DNA of 64,000 bases, taken from positions 62,001-126,000 of the forward strand of contig WNYE01000019.1 in assembly GCA_021396245.1 (NCBI GenBank). Direction: 5' to 3'. Below are positions 52,629 through 63,500 of the stretch, piece by piece. The DNA is from Sporothrix humicola (taxonomy: Eukaryota; Ascomycota; Sordariomycetes; Ophiostomatales; Ophiostomataceae). Made by a program: the position numbers and the translations under genes. Within the stretch, counting starts at the first letter, position 1; each line of letters opens with the position of its first letter. A model generated the notes under the pieces. It did no database searches. It saw only the letters and a program-made list of their open reading frames with translations, and was not told the origin of the DNA.

Positions 52629-55600
52629 GCGAAATGCAGCAAGATGCAGCACAGTTACAGCAGGAGATGTACTTGCATCGGTTTGGCGTAAGCAGACTTG
52701 AAAGTACGTCGTAGACAAGAGACTGAAGCTGGGTGAAGTTGGCTGAAGGAATAAGAAATACTCCGTCTTGTGAAAGGAACAGGCAGGATGAAGTGGGAGT
52801 GAGGTGAGAGGGAGGATGCGGGATGCAGAATGGAGAACGGATGGAATGCAACAGGAACGAGGGGGAGGGGATTGATGGACGAACAAAAGCAGGATCCAAC
52901 AGGGCTTCTTGGGGTTGTTTGATTATTTTGTGTTTGTTGCGTCTAATTGCTGGCTTGGCTGGCTGAGAACGGGCTTGGCCTGGGGCTGACTTAAGGCGTC
53001 CGAGGAAGCGTTCTGTTGGAGCTTGAGTTACCTCCGTACTTGTCTACTAGAGCGAGCCCAAAAATATCCCACAGAAATACAAAGCAACAGATGAAGGATC
53101 ACGACAATAAGATTCAGACGACAATTGACAAACGACAGGGATTCACCGGAAGATGCCTTACAACCACGACCAAAAGGACCAAAAAGACCAGAAACCCACA
53201 GGCCATGGAACGATAGGACGGAACAGACGACGGAATGCACCCTCGGGCATGGGAGACAAGGCGACTCCGCTGGGTAAACCGAAACGAAAGTCAACGAAAG
53301 CCAGTGAAAATGCACCAAAGATGCGCCAAAGGATTTATTAGGATATTTAGAGGAAAATCAAAGGCACATCAGAGGGGCTCCGGAGGAACAGAGAGGCTCG
53401 GAGAGGCTCTTTTTTCTTCTGGATGGCACCTTTTTACTGGCGAGACTGGGTCACAACCGAACATGACAGGACAATGACACCCGAGAAAGGAAAGGTGGTG
53501 CGTGCGTGCAGCCTGCCCATAACGAAAATGGTAGGAGCGTCCAGTTCAATGAAATAAACTGCGTGCTGCCAGACAGCCTTTTTTTCAGTCCAGTCTCCAG
53601 CCAAGGCGCATCGGTGTGTCGGCGAATAAAAAAAGGCAGTGCCAGAGAGGAGACAGAAAGGAGAACAAGGGCCAATTGTGGCGATTCAGTGGGACTTGTG
53701 GGACACAATGAGCACTGAGCACAAACGCACAGTCCAGAAGGTGGTCTGTTGGAAGTGAAGCGGTGGCTGTTCTCATAATTACAGCGTATTTCATTCTTCC
53801 ATTCTGTTGCACAAGGCAAGACAATGAAGGAAACGAAGAGAGAGACAAAGGCACGTCTTGTGGAAAGTTGCACAGCATTCAATACTCGATATATCGGCTG
53901 TTCGTGTTCTTGTAAGTAAAGTGCAAGCACAATATGTACTCGAGTAATTTCATCATCACTGTGGCATCGCCTTTGCCTACTTGACGATGCTCGCAATTAC
54001 AGCAACCAGCAAACGAAAAGGCTTACAAGGCGCACGAGCTTTTGACAGCAACTAAAACGTATTGAAGCGCAATATGCTAATACGCCAACATGACATTATG
54101 ACAGTGTGCCAACTTGCTCGTTAGCCAGGGACGCCTTGAACTATAAGGATCTGCGAACCCTTATTTTGGGCGGTTTTGGCGGTTGTCGACGGTTTGTCGG
54201 TTTAATACTGAGTAGGCAGAATAGGCGAAGAAACGAAGCAAACGAAGAAAAATAGAAGACAGTAGTGGGACATGGTGAGTACGAAAGGACCCGAGAAAAG
54301 GGGGCGCTGATGTGCAAATCGGCCGACCAGCCGATGGTGTGGGTTTTTGGGTCCCTTTGTTTTAGTCTCCGTGCAGTCCGGCGAACTGGTGCGAAATGAA
54401 CGAAGAAAATAGAAGAAGAGGAAGGAAAAAGGTACACAAAGTGGACAATTGCACGGAGTGGATCCGGATCGTGGGACATGACGCCAGGGGTTTTAAAAGG
54501 AAAATAGGTGGCCTGGGCGGCGTCATTGAGCGCGTTGGCGCGTTTTGGCGTTTCGCGGCGTATTGGCAGGCGTGTTCAACAGTAATATTCCGCACTGCAC
54601 GTCGTATTACTCCATCGAGTCCATGCATCGTATGAGCCTCCATGTTGTGGGCATGTGGATTGGAATATTTTCACTGTTTATATTTCAGTATTTTCTGGCA
54701 TATACGAATCCTGTTTGTACTCCTGTATGTCGTACTCCGTGCCTCAATGTTGAATATGAAAACAATAAAACAACCTCGAAAAAGTACAGACGGCACCTCC
54801 GTTGCTGAGGTACAATATCGAATATGCAGCTGCAAAATTGGACTCAACAGGTCTCGGACCATCCAAATTTCAACATGCAAGATCCGATCGAGGTGCACGC
54901 AGGCTCAAGGCTTGCAGGTTTTGTTGCCCGCAAGCTGGTAAATATCCTTGCAAGCCCTGCCAGCTTCGTATTTGTGATCCTCGTCTTGTTTATTTATGGG
55001 GTTTGCGAGTGTGACGTGCGAGGAAAGCTACAGGGAGACAAATGTACTTTTGGGACAGAAAAGGCCGGGATGTTTACTAAAAAGATACGGGATACCTCCC
55101 AAGATACTTGCACCTTGTACCTGCACATCGAGGGGCAAAACGCGATCGAGAGCCCAGAAAAGAGGAAAAGGGGCAAGAGGCAACGTGCTCGCATTTGCTC
55201 CACTGTTTGTTTCCAAGAAAAGACCTGCTCTATTGTTTGCTTTTTTTCGTCGCTGCATCGTAAAGATCTATTTTCTTGTGCTTGACGCTAAGATCGAGCA
55301 CAGTTTATCCACTGTCCCACTCAAAATCGCCTGTATTTTTGCAGCATCTTGCAAAACTCCGAGGCCAGGTATTCGACATTTTCCACCTTTGTTCGTAATC
55401 CATACTTCTGTAAAAAATGGTGCCAACGCCCTTGATTACTTGATACCTGCCACTGAACGCTGAACAGGGCGAGGTTCCAGTTTATTTTTGGCCAACGTCA
55501 GCGGTTGCCCGACGCGCATCTCACTTGGGATCTAAATGTTTCAAAATATTCAACAAACAAATCAAAAGTACCCGACTCGCCGAGTACAAAATACGGCACA

Positions 55601-57474
55601 ACATTCCGTCCAAAAGGCAACATAGCCGAGTAGGAATACGATATGAAAAGGGGCCGGATGATGACGACGACTTTACGAGAAGATGAAAAGAAAAAGGAGA
55701 AACAACGCAAAACTCAAGCACGGATGGAGATGTAGTTTTAACTCGGACAGTTTATATCAACAGTCGGCATCGAAAAAGGAAGGCCGGGGACAACAAAAAA
55801 CTGTCGATGCGAAAGAAAATATCAAACGGGCTAATACCAACTGTTCTTGGCCATATAATATAAGTACGCTCGTAATAGGCCTTCTACCGAGCCGTTCGAA
55901 CGCGAAAGAAGGTCAGCTCTTATTGGAATGCTGCTTCCATTTACCCCGGAAAGAGAGGTCATGAACCGGGAAGAGAGGGAAAAGAGGGAAAGGTGAAGGG
56001 AAAGGGTAAATCGAACAACAAAATAAAAACTGGCAAGTGAGAATTATTCCATAGCCGGGCTCTCATCCCGACCAACGCCTTGTCCGCATCGCCCTGTCTG
56101 ATGCATCGCCTTGCATCAATTCCTTCAACGTGAGGTAAGCTGACAAAGGATCATGTCGAATTGATGAGTTGGCTGACCTCCCACCCACTCATATTTGCAC
56201 ATATTTATTTTTCTGCCCTTTCTCTCCTCTCACCTCGTCCGGTTGAGTTTCCCTATTCGCATTTTTCTTTCTTCCTCAATATATATCCCGTCCCTGGGCG
56301 AACGGCAGCAGATGGCCAGCATGGCCGCGGCAGAGATGCGTGGGGAGAGCAACGGCAAATATATTATATTTGGGGGGCACCCACAGAAGTAGAGAGAAAA
56401 ACTCATAAAGGATGCTGTCCAATGTACGCGACATAAATGGCGATGACGACGCGCCCAGCACGGCATCGTGTTTCGTCTTATATTTTTGTATGCTTGTCTT
56501 CTTTTCCTTCACCTCGACGGGTCCAGACTCGCTCGTTTCGTGTCTTGGCCAAAATATGCTTCTTTTTCATTGTACTTCCCATTTCGCTTCTTTCGCTTCG
56601 TGTGGCTGCTACATCATTTACATGCCGTCTCGGCTGCAGCTTCTTTGCTGTCTTCTACACTGTATTCTATTTCCTTGCCTCGGCTCGGCTTGCGGGAAGG
56701 ATGCCCTCTGTCCTCTAAAATGAAGCTTGGCTGACAGGCGATTTACATAAACATCGGATGGCGACATTCGGAGCAAAGGATGTAAAGAAAATTTGTGCAA
56801 CCTTTTCGATTGTAGAGGACGCGTAGTCTTCAATATCACGAAAGAAACAATGTCTCCGAGATCGCAATGTCAATGTGTCCGCAAGATGTGGCAGGAGGAC
56901 GATTAGATCGATGTGGTTTGATTTGGGAGCTTCCTAACCACACCCTCATCAGAGTCTCAGCTTTGTGCCTATTTAAAAGGTTTTGGAGCAATAAAAAAAC
57001 GTAGAACAAAATTGTTACAAAGGAGAATAATGAAGCAAAACGCCACCGTTTATGGTAATATAGCACGCGACGAGATTTGCTGTTGGGTATCATCTGATGC
57101 CTCTCCAACAACAGCCACGTTCAATGTGCATCAAGTTTCAATACGCACAAAAACACAGACCAAATGTGTTATTCTTTATCTTTTCAAGTGATACTATATC
57201 AAACCACCAGTATGTTTCATAAAAAGGGATAAAAGAAAAAGTAATTAAAATACTGTGGTAATCTTCAGAAAAGAATGCGTGTCAACAAAGGAAAGAGCCA
57301 TCGAGGACCCTGCCAGTTGCTGTCGGAATTCGGTGTAATTTCATTGGCCAGAATAGAACAGACCCCAGTATTCACAGGACTCAATCTCGGCCAATCAGGA
57401 TCGAGAATTGGCACTAGCACAAAAAAATTGTCGTGAGCATCAAAATCCACAAAAAATGAGGGTCTTTTTGACGG

Positions 57475-57482
57475 CAAAAAAA
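57475..57482 (-). terminator. RNA polymerase III terminator of the tRNA-Gly gene
   Basis: On the minus strand a run of seven T residues lies about 16-22 nt after the mature 3' end of the tRNA, the usual Pol III stop. Confidence 0.7.
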
Positions 57483-57497
57483 GAACTCAAATTCTCT

Positions 57498-57568
57498 TGC
57501 GTCGGCCGGGAATCGAACCCGGGGCCTGTCGATGGCAACGACAGATTTTACCACTAAACCACCGACGC
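57498..57568 (-). tRNA. tRNA-Gly, anticodon GCC
   Basis: A 71-nt cloverleaf on the minus strand. The acceptor stem pairs GCGTCGG with its complement near the 3' end, and the discriminator base is A. The A box is TGGTTTAGTGG and the B box GGTTCGATTCC. The anticodon arm CTGTC-GTTGCCATC-GACAG reads GCC in a TTGCCAT loop, so it decodes GGC and GGU. There is no intron. It matches the standard length and sequence pattern of eukaryotic tRNA-Gly(GCC). Confidence 0.97.
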
Positions 57569-59534
57569 TAGAAGGCTGTATTTGCGCTTGTTGAAGATTG
57601 CGATGCTTAATTGTGCTCATCATATCCAGGACATGCAGTGCAATTCACAAAACCAACCTCTTTGGACACATCGTGAACTTTCTGCACAATCATAGCTATT
57701 CCCCGACTAGGAAGCTGTGCGACAGGGACTTTTGTAGATATGAGCTTCTTTTCAGCCTCAGTTGGCTTCGGCCATTTTGGAGGCAGTAATTGGCCATCTT
57801 TGAGAACAGGCGTTTTTTTCTTTGTTGGCCATGACAAGGCTGATCCGATCAGAAATGGTCACCAGCCAACAAGCCACAAGGCGTGGGCATTTGGACAGAA
57901 GCGCGAAACAAAGGATGGATGGGAAAGAAACAACAGACAATATAAACATTAGTAAGATTCTACCAAACGTCGAGTCTAGAATGATTGTTTCAACGGACAT
58001 TGCCCAATTAAGCTTAAACAGGCTGGCAAGGAGACAACACACAGCATCGGGATATTGTACGAAATAAAATAGACATAAAATACAAGAAGCCAACAAGCCC
58101 ATCTCCCTTGATGCCAAGACGGTTCTGATGTTTTCCGATTGTTTTCCGAACAAGAGAGGGAGCCTCACAAATCCTGCAGCCTTGCCTCCTTCACAGCATT
58201 TCCTCACAAATCGACCCCTGGACGGACCGGGATGGTTTCAGGCTCTGGGGACACCGCACATCAGACACCGGAACTGTCAGATGCAGTTTTTTCCTTTTCC
58301 CATTCTGCAGCCCATAATCAGATGGCAGACGCATGGGAAAAGTGACACATAATATATGAGAGAGTGAGAGATGTGGGCAGAATTGGCCACAAAAATGGCA
58401 AGACAATCATGCCTTTTTGACCTCGGACGACGTTTCTCTCTCCATGTCTCCTTATGTCTCCCCCATGTCCTCCGGATGGACTGCCACCCGATGTCTGCCG
58501 TTTATGCTTCCTTTTGGGTTGGGAAAGCTTGCTTGTTAAGCATTCAAAGTTTCCAAGATTCGAGGGTATCCAGGGTTCCCCGCTGCCTGTCTTCTGTCGT
58601 TTCCTTCTTTTCTTTTTCTTGAATCATCGAGTGCGCCAATAGAATGTATTTTGAGTGTAGTATCTTGAAGGTGTCACAGAAAATAGCTAGGCTACAAAGT
58701 TTTTTGTTTTTTTTGTAAGATTGACTTGATTAAGAAAATAGGAGAAGAGGAAAAAAAGTAAAAAGTGAGAGATAGACGTGTTTCTTTCTGTTAGTTTGAC
58801 AGGGTAGAAGAGAAAACCATGAGAGGACCTATCTCTTCCCTTTTTTCTTTTCTGGTTTTCTGTTCTCTTCTCGTCCCTCCACTCGTCCCCTTCCCCGTCT
58901 AGACCATCCCCACGCACTGATCTGCTGCTGTAGTCTACCGTAACACCGTTGTAAATTCAAAAGTAAAATCAGAAAAAGAGCAAGGCAGTAAAGTTAAAAA
59001 TCCAGACGTTTGTTGTATCGAGAGCGAGGAAAACTGACATAGGAAAAATAAGAGAAATAGAAAAAAGAAAACCTGTAAAAAAAAGCTAGGAAAAATAGGA
59101 AATAATAAAAGAAAAGAAAATCAAGGAAAGAGATTCGGTATCAAGTTTTCCTCATTACGTTGGGTCCCGAGGCGAGGCGGTGAGAAAGGTTGTGTTGACA
59201 GAGCCAGGAACAGGAATGAAGAAGAGGCGAGGAGCGGATGACAGAGAAGGAGTGCGAGAGAGAGAGAGAGCGAGAAAAGTGCGCGAAGAGATGCTAATTT
59301 TTTGTGTCCAAATATTTTTCCTTGTTCCCCAGATGGTGATGATTTCTTGTCAATTTCCAAGAGGGCGAGCGCACAGAAAAAATATTAGAGACAAAAAGTG
59401 TAGCCAGGCTCCCCTCTCTCACCCCAACTCCGTTCTTATTTTCTGCTTCTCCTACTCCTCTTCCTCCTCCATCTTCTCCTGCTCCTGTGTCCCACCGCCT
59501 CGGGACGTCTCTCTAAGTCGAGGTGTCGGAAGAT
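57569..59534. other. Region between tRNA-Gly and the secreted-protein gene
   Basis: A+T-richer than the genic parts. On the minus strand, 57607-57837 is an open 76-codon frame with low-G+C codons (see findings). 58930-59120 is A-rich, and 59220-59280 carries a GA-dinucleotide run. No recognised gene. Confidence 0.5.
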
Positions 59535-60059
59535 TTACTCCTTGACAACGACGGCTGAAGATGTTGTGTTAGTGAAAATCAAAATATGTCTGAATCAAGT
59601 GGAGGCGGACTCACCAGTCTGGATCACTTGTGTGATCTGGGGAACCAGGGACTGGTCAATCAGGCTGTTGACGTCGAAGCTGCTGACGCCATTGATCAGG
59701 CCAAAGTTGAGGTTGCCAAAGTTGAGCGACGACAGGTCGAAGCCGTTGAACAGGCCGAGCTGGGCCAGCTGCAGGACCATCTGGAGCTGCTGGAACTCGA
59801 GCAGCGACTGGAGGTTGAACTGGCTCTGCTGGAACAGGTTCTGGAAGGACAGAATGTTGAAGTTGTTGACCGAGCCGAGCTGGGCCAGGAGCTGCAGATC
59901 CAGGCTGTTGATCACGTTGAGGTACTGGAAGTTGGTGTTCTGGAAAGCCAGGTTGTTGAGCTGCGACAGATCAAAGCTCGCGCGGGCAGAGACGTCCGAG
60001 GCCGGGGCAGCGGCGGCGACAGCGGCGAAAGCGCCAACGAGGATGCTGGTGGTCTTCAT
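59535..60059 (-). CDS. Small secreted Leu/Asn/Gln-rich protein without cysteines
   Basis: Complement(join(59535..59554, 59615..60059)), 154 aa, start ATG at 60059. Residues 1-19 (MKTTSILVGAFAAVAAAAP) are a clear signal peptide, so it enters the secretory pathway. The mature part has no cysteine and repeats short units of Leu, Phe, Asn and Gln, such as 'DLSQLNNLAFQNTNF' and 'LSSLNFGNLNFGLING'. A 60-nt intron fits near the 3' end: GTGAGT donor at 59614, CTAAC branch, TTCAG ending at 59555. The spliced tail is AVVVKE; reading through gives GESAST instead, of equal length, so either may be real. Similar N/Q/L-rich secreted proteins occur in Sordariomycetes, as I recall, without known function. 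The pattern could allow beta-sheet self-assembly at the cell surface, but that is inference. Confidence 0.75.
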
Positions 60060-60400
60060 TTTGAATGAGGGAGAAGATGGGGGGGTTTTCTAAAAAAAGA
60101 AGAGTAAAAGAAGGTGGAGAAGAGAAAATAAGAATTAAAAATGTAAATAAACAAAGAGCACAGCTGGGATTGTTAGTTTTGATTCTTGATTCTGTTTGTT
60201 TGTTTGATTGTTTGTGACTGTGACCAGGATGATCAGATGGAACTTACCTCGAAATGTTATGATGAAAGAATGGAATGAGTGAAGCGAGCACAGCTGGGAA
60301 TCGTTAGTAAGGATCGTGACAAAGAGATCATGAGATGGATGTGGATGTGGGGAAGGATGGTGATATATTTATATAAGAAAGAAAGAATAGAACTCACCTC
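60060..60400 (-). promoter_or_regulatory. Leader of the secreted-protein gene with two candidate 5' UTR introns
   Basis: On the minus strand a GTAAGT donor at 60247 pairs with a CTAACAATCCCAG acceptor ending at 60164 (84 nt). Farther upstream, a GTGAGT donor at 60397 pairs with CTAACGATTCCCAG ending at 60294 (104 nt). Both acceptors are followed by the same CTGTGCT. The exon sequences before each donor also look alike, so the two modules appear duplicated. Confidence 0.55.
60368..60375 (-). promoter_or_regulatory. TATA box, proximal
   Basis: Minus strand TATATAAA, about 310 bp before the start codon. It lies inside the outer candidate intron, so use of this promoter would skip that intron. 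Confidence 0.5.
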
Positions 60401-60506
60401 TGAAGAAAGAATGACTGAAGATGGGCAAACTGAAACCGAAAGATGCTTGAGTGGATGAAGAAAGAGAAACGAAAAGAAGACGGATGAAAGGACGACGGGA
60501 CAGAGT

Positions 60507-60514
60507 CTTATATA
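60507..60514 (-). promoter_or_regulatory. TATA box, distal
   Basis: Minus strand TATATAAG, about 110 bp before the outer donor at 60397. A start 30-60 bp below it would give a transcript with both leader introns. Confidence 0.45.
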
Positions 60515-63500
60515 CAGAAAGAAGACCACAAGAATACTCCGTGGGAAGGGAGCAGAAATGGGCCAAAGAGCATCCCACGATATGCGGCTCACACCCACAA
60601 AACGCAAAGGCATTGAGCCAAGGCAATCGTGCCAAGGCCAGAAAGTCTCCTTCTTTGCTCCTCACTCTCTCTTCTGACACGGTCCGGATCTTGTCTGGCC
60701 AACACATCCGAAGAGGCAAAGGAGGGTGAGGGTGCACAGAATGTGGGAAGGGCAGAAAGAGAATGGTAAAAAGGGCAGGGGGGGTATCAGGCATCGCCGG
60801 ACGGAAACGAAGGTGGCTAAAACGGGGGACGAGAAAGAGGGATAGACAGAAAGGGTGACTGGGTAGGATCTTGGTCTGGAACCCTTGACAGAATTAGAGT
60901 AGAGAGAGACGACCAAAAAAGAGAGAGAGAAAAGGACAGGGGTGTGGCAAGATGGGGATGATGCACAATGGAAGGAGACGAGAAGGAGAGGGCAGAGAAA
61001 CAAACAGACACGGACATACTGCAGACAGGTAGCCAGGGCTCGTGGAAGAAACAGAAGCCGGGCAGGGGTGGAAGGCAAAGAGAGGGACTTTCAACAGCAT
61101 AGACCAGGCGACAGACGACAACCCAACTGCACTAACAACAGACAAACTGACAGGGACCAGCATCACTGGGAACCAGAATCAAGATCAAGATACGGAGTAT
61201 CTTACAGCGTGACAGCTCCGGAAGCCCAGCTGGCCGAGCGACGTCCTGGGCAGTGGTCCTAGCTTGAGCTTGATGGCAGTTAAGCATTGCAAGTGGGTGT
61301 AAAGGATGCAAGTGGATGCATCGTAGTGACAGATATGGGGAAGGGGTAGGGCACACGCCTCACGGAGTGCACATATCTAACTCTAAACGCACTCTGAGGG
61401 CCCGCCAAGCTGGGCTGCGAGGCTTCCGCGACCAGGGATGGGCGACGTCGAGGGCTGCATCGACAGACGCAGAATTAACCTTACTTTTAGTATGCCGACA
61501 AGTGCCAAAAGGCCCTGGATGGCTATTTGCACTGCCTATGATTCCCAATTCGGCCAAAAATACGACGCCAGATGCACTGTGCATGGGCACGCCAAGCCGG
61601 AGGTGAAAGAGGCAGAGACAGGTACGGAGTAGTACAGTGGCAGTTGACGTGGACACGGGGTACTCGGGGTACTTGTAGGGGCTGCTGTGCCTGTTTTGCC
61701 TGGAAAAAGTCGTATCGAACCAGAGAGAGGGAGAGCGTGTAAGTGGGAGTTTTCTATGTGTAGAGAGTCAATCGCACAAAAAAGACACACCGCCTTGCTC
61801 CTGATCGACGTCGAGCGTGGCCAGTCTTCCGTTTCGCAAAGTTTCGGCCGTCTTTTGCCAAGATGAGAGGAGGTGATGCGAGATGGTGAGTCTATGGTGA
61901 ATTATGAGCAATCTCGCGATAGTTGCAAAGGCACGTCATACTAATGTATGAATTCAAAAGCAAGTCTTGGGTAATTTTGGATACTTGTGGATAGATTCAG
62001 GAGGTAAACACCATCCAGTAGAGATCAAAAGCGAAGGCTTTGAATACACTCGGTATTTTGATTAATCAAAATATCGCGCTCACTTACACAGCATTGGGCG
62101 ACTGTCTCACTTACTATGACTGATGAAAATATAAGGCGACAGCACCACAAATCATCACCACAATCGACAAATCGACCGACCCCAAAGACACAAACGCCAA
62201 GCCCTATCCTGCGTGAGTTTCTGGTCTGTGTCCTTGGGGCTGGGCAGCACGGAGTAGAAGTAGTCCGTGGTGAAAACGTATGAAAATGAATGAAAACGTA
62301 ACGACTTTTTAGGGCAGTGTGTTTACGTATTTGTTGGTCTGGCTAAATGCACCAACGTCTGAACTGAACCAAAACTAAAAAAAAAATACCCCTGTCCCAC
62401 AGACGGTGCATCGACTTTTCCACCTTGTACCTGAAAACGCGAGAAAAATGTCTGTGCAGAGCCTCGTTCTGCCATTTTTGTGCTCTCTGGATGAGACTGG
62501 TTTTTGGTTGACCCGCGTTTTGGGCAATGCAAACTGTCAACTGCAAGGTGGTACCTGAGTGCTGTCGAGCTGTCGTCTTGTCGCTGAAAAGCTGTCAATT
62601 GCTGTGCAACGTCCACTACTAATACTGCCGTCATGTGCCAACCGACATCTGAACTTTGGTTGCAACGGGGACAATACGGGGGATCCGTCCAAATAGGCAC
62701 GGCGCAGCGTCACAGAATGGCCAGTGTCAGGTTTCAGATTCTCGACTTGACGCACTTTGATAGATCCGGCTACAAAATACATTACCAATTTCTTGCAAAA
62801 TATCGTGCATGTAGAGAGAAACGCAAAGTCACCACACACAACACGATTTCTTCAAGGCATTGACGGGAGTGGTGTGGCCGATGGGCGTGTGACAAAAAAC
62901 CGGAAGATGAAGATATTCAATTGCCAGATACATCGCCAGAAATAGACGAGCGACAGGACGTTGTAAGATGCACATAGGCAATGGGAGTTGCCGAAAACAA
63001 GGGCAGTGCGCATGCTCTATCTGGCGATCGATTGGCTTTTTGTGTGTGTGAGAAATGCACGTCGCAATAGTCTATTCAATCTGATCTTTTGTCATTGTTG
63101 TCTCCCTTTTCTTTTTTTGTCGTTGTCTCCAACAATGTACATTGTATTAAGGCGTGATACCTTGCATACTCTTCCCGTTTCCTGTTTGACAACCACGATT
63201 TTCTCAGGTCCGCTCCATACTTGCAGATTGCCGGCACTAGAGTACGAATAGAAGAATAAAGAACAAACAAATGCCGCCGTGAGGCGTCTCGGATCGTCAC
63301 TTTCACATTCTGGCAATTCTGCCTCCTCTTCGTGATCGTTTGGATGCGTCTGACATTTTTTTGTCATTCATTTAGGCTTCTCCCTTTAGGTTCTTCTTCA
63401 AGTTCGTTTTTGTTTTCTGTTTTCTCTTTATTTTCTGTCAATAGTTTATCTTCTATTTTGTTCTGTCACCTTTACTACTCCTGGTTTCACTCTCTTTTCC

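Larger units (their letters stand above)
50461..57497. other. 7-kb region without a convincing gene
   Basis: Left part (50461-51700) is the cyclin gene's promoter side with purine-rich tracts. Further right are a 20-A run (51305-51324) followed by three CCTTGGAT units (51343-51366), an 11-bp tandem (52590-52628), and several TACTCCGTA/TACGTCGTA copies. 56840-57480 is clearly A+T-richer. Frames up to 181 codons exist but lack family motifs, and their codon use does not match the neighbours. I see no transposase, reverse transcriptase or long terminal repeat. Confidence 0.5.

Noticed and set aside
53451..53996. 181-codon minus-strand frame
   Set aside because: No motif and mixed composition; likely chance.
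54824..55285. 153-codon + strand frame with one hydrophobic segment (VFVILVLFIYGVC)
   Set aside because: Codon use differs from real genes here, the rest of the frame is Lys/Cys-rich without pattern, and no relative comes to mind. Kept out for lack of support.
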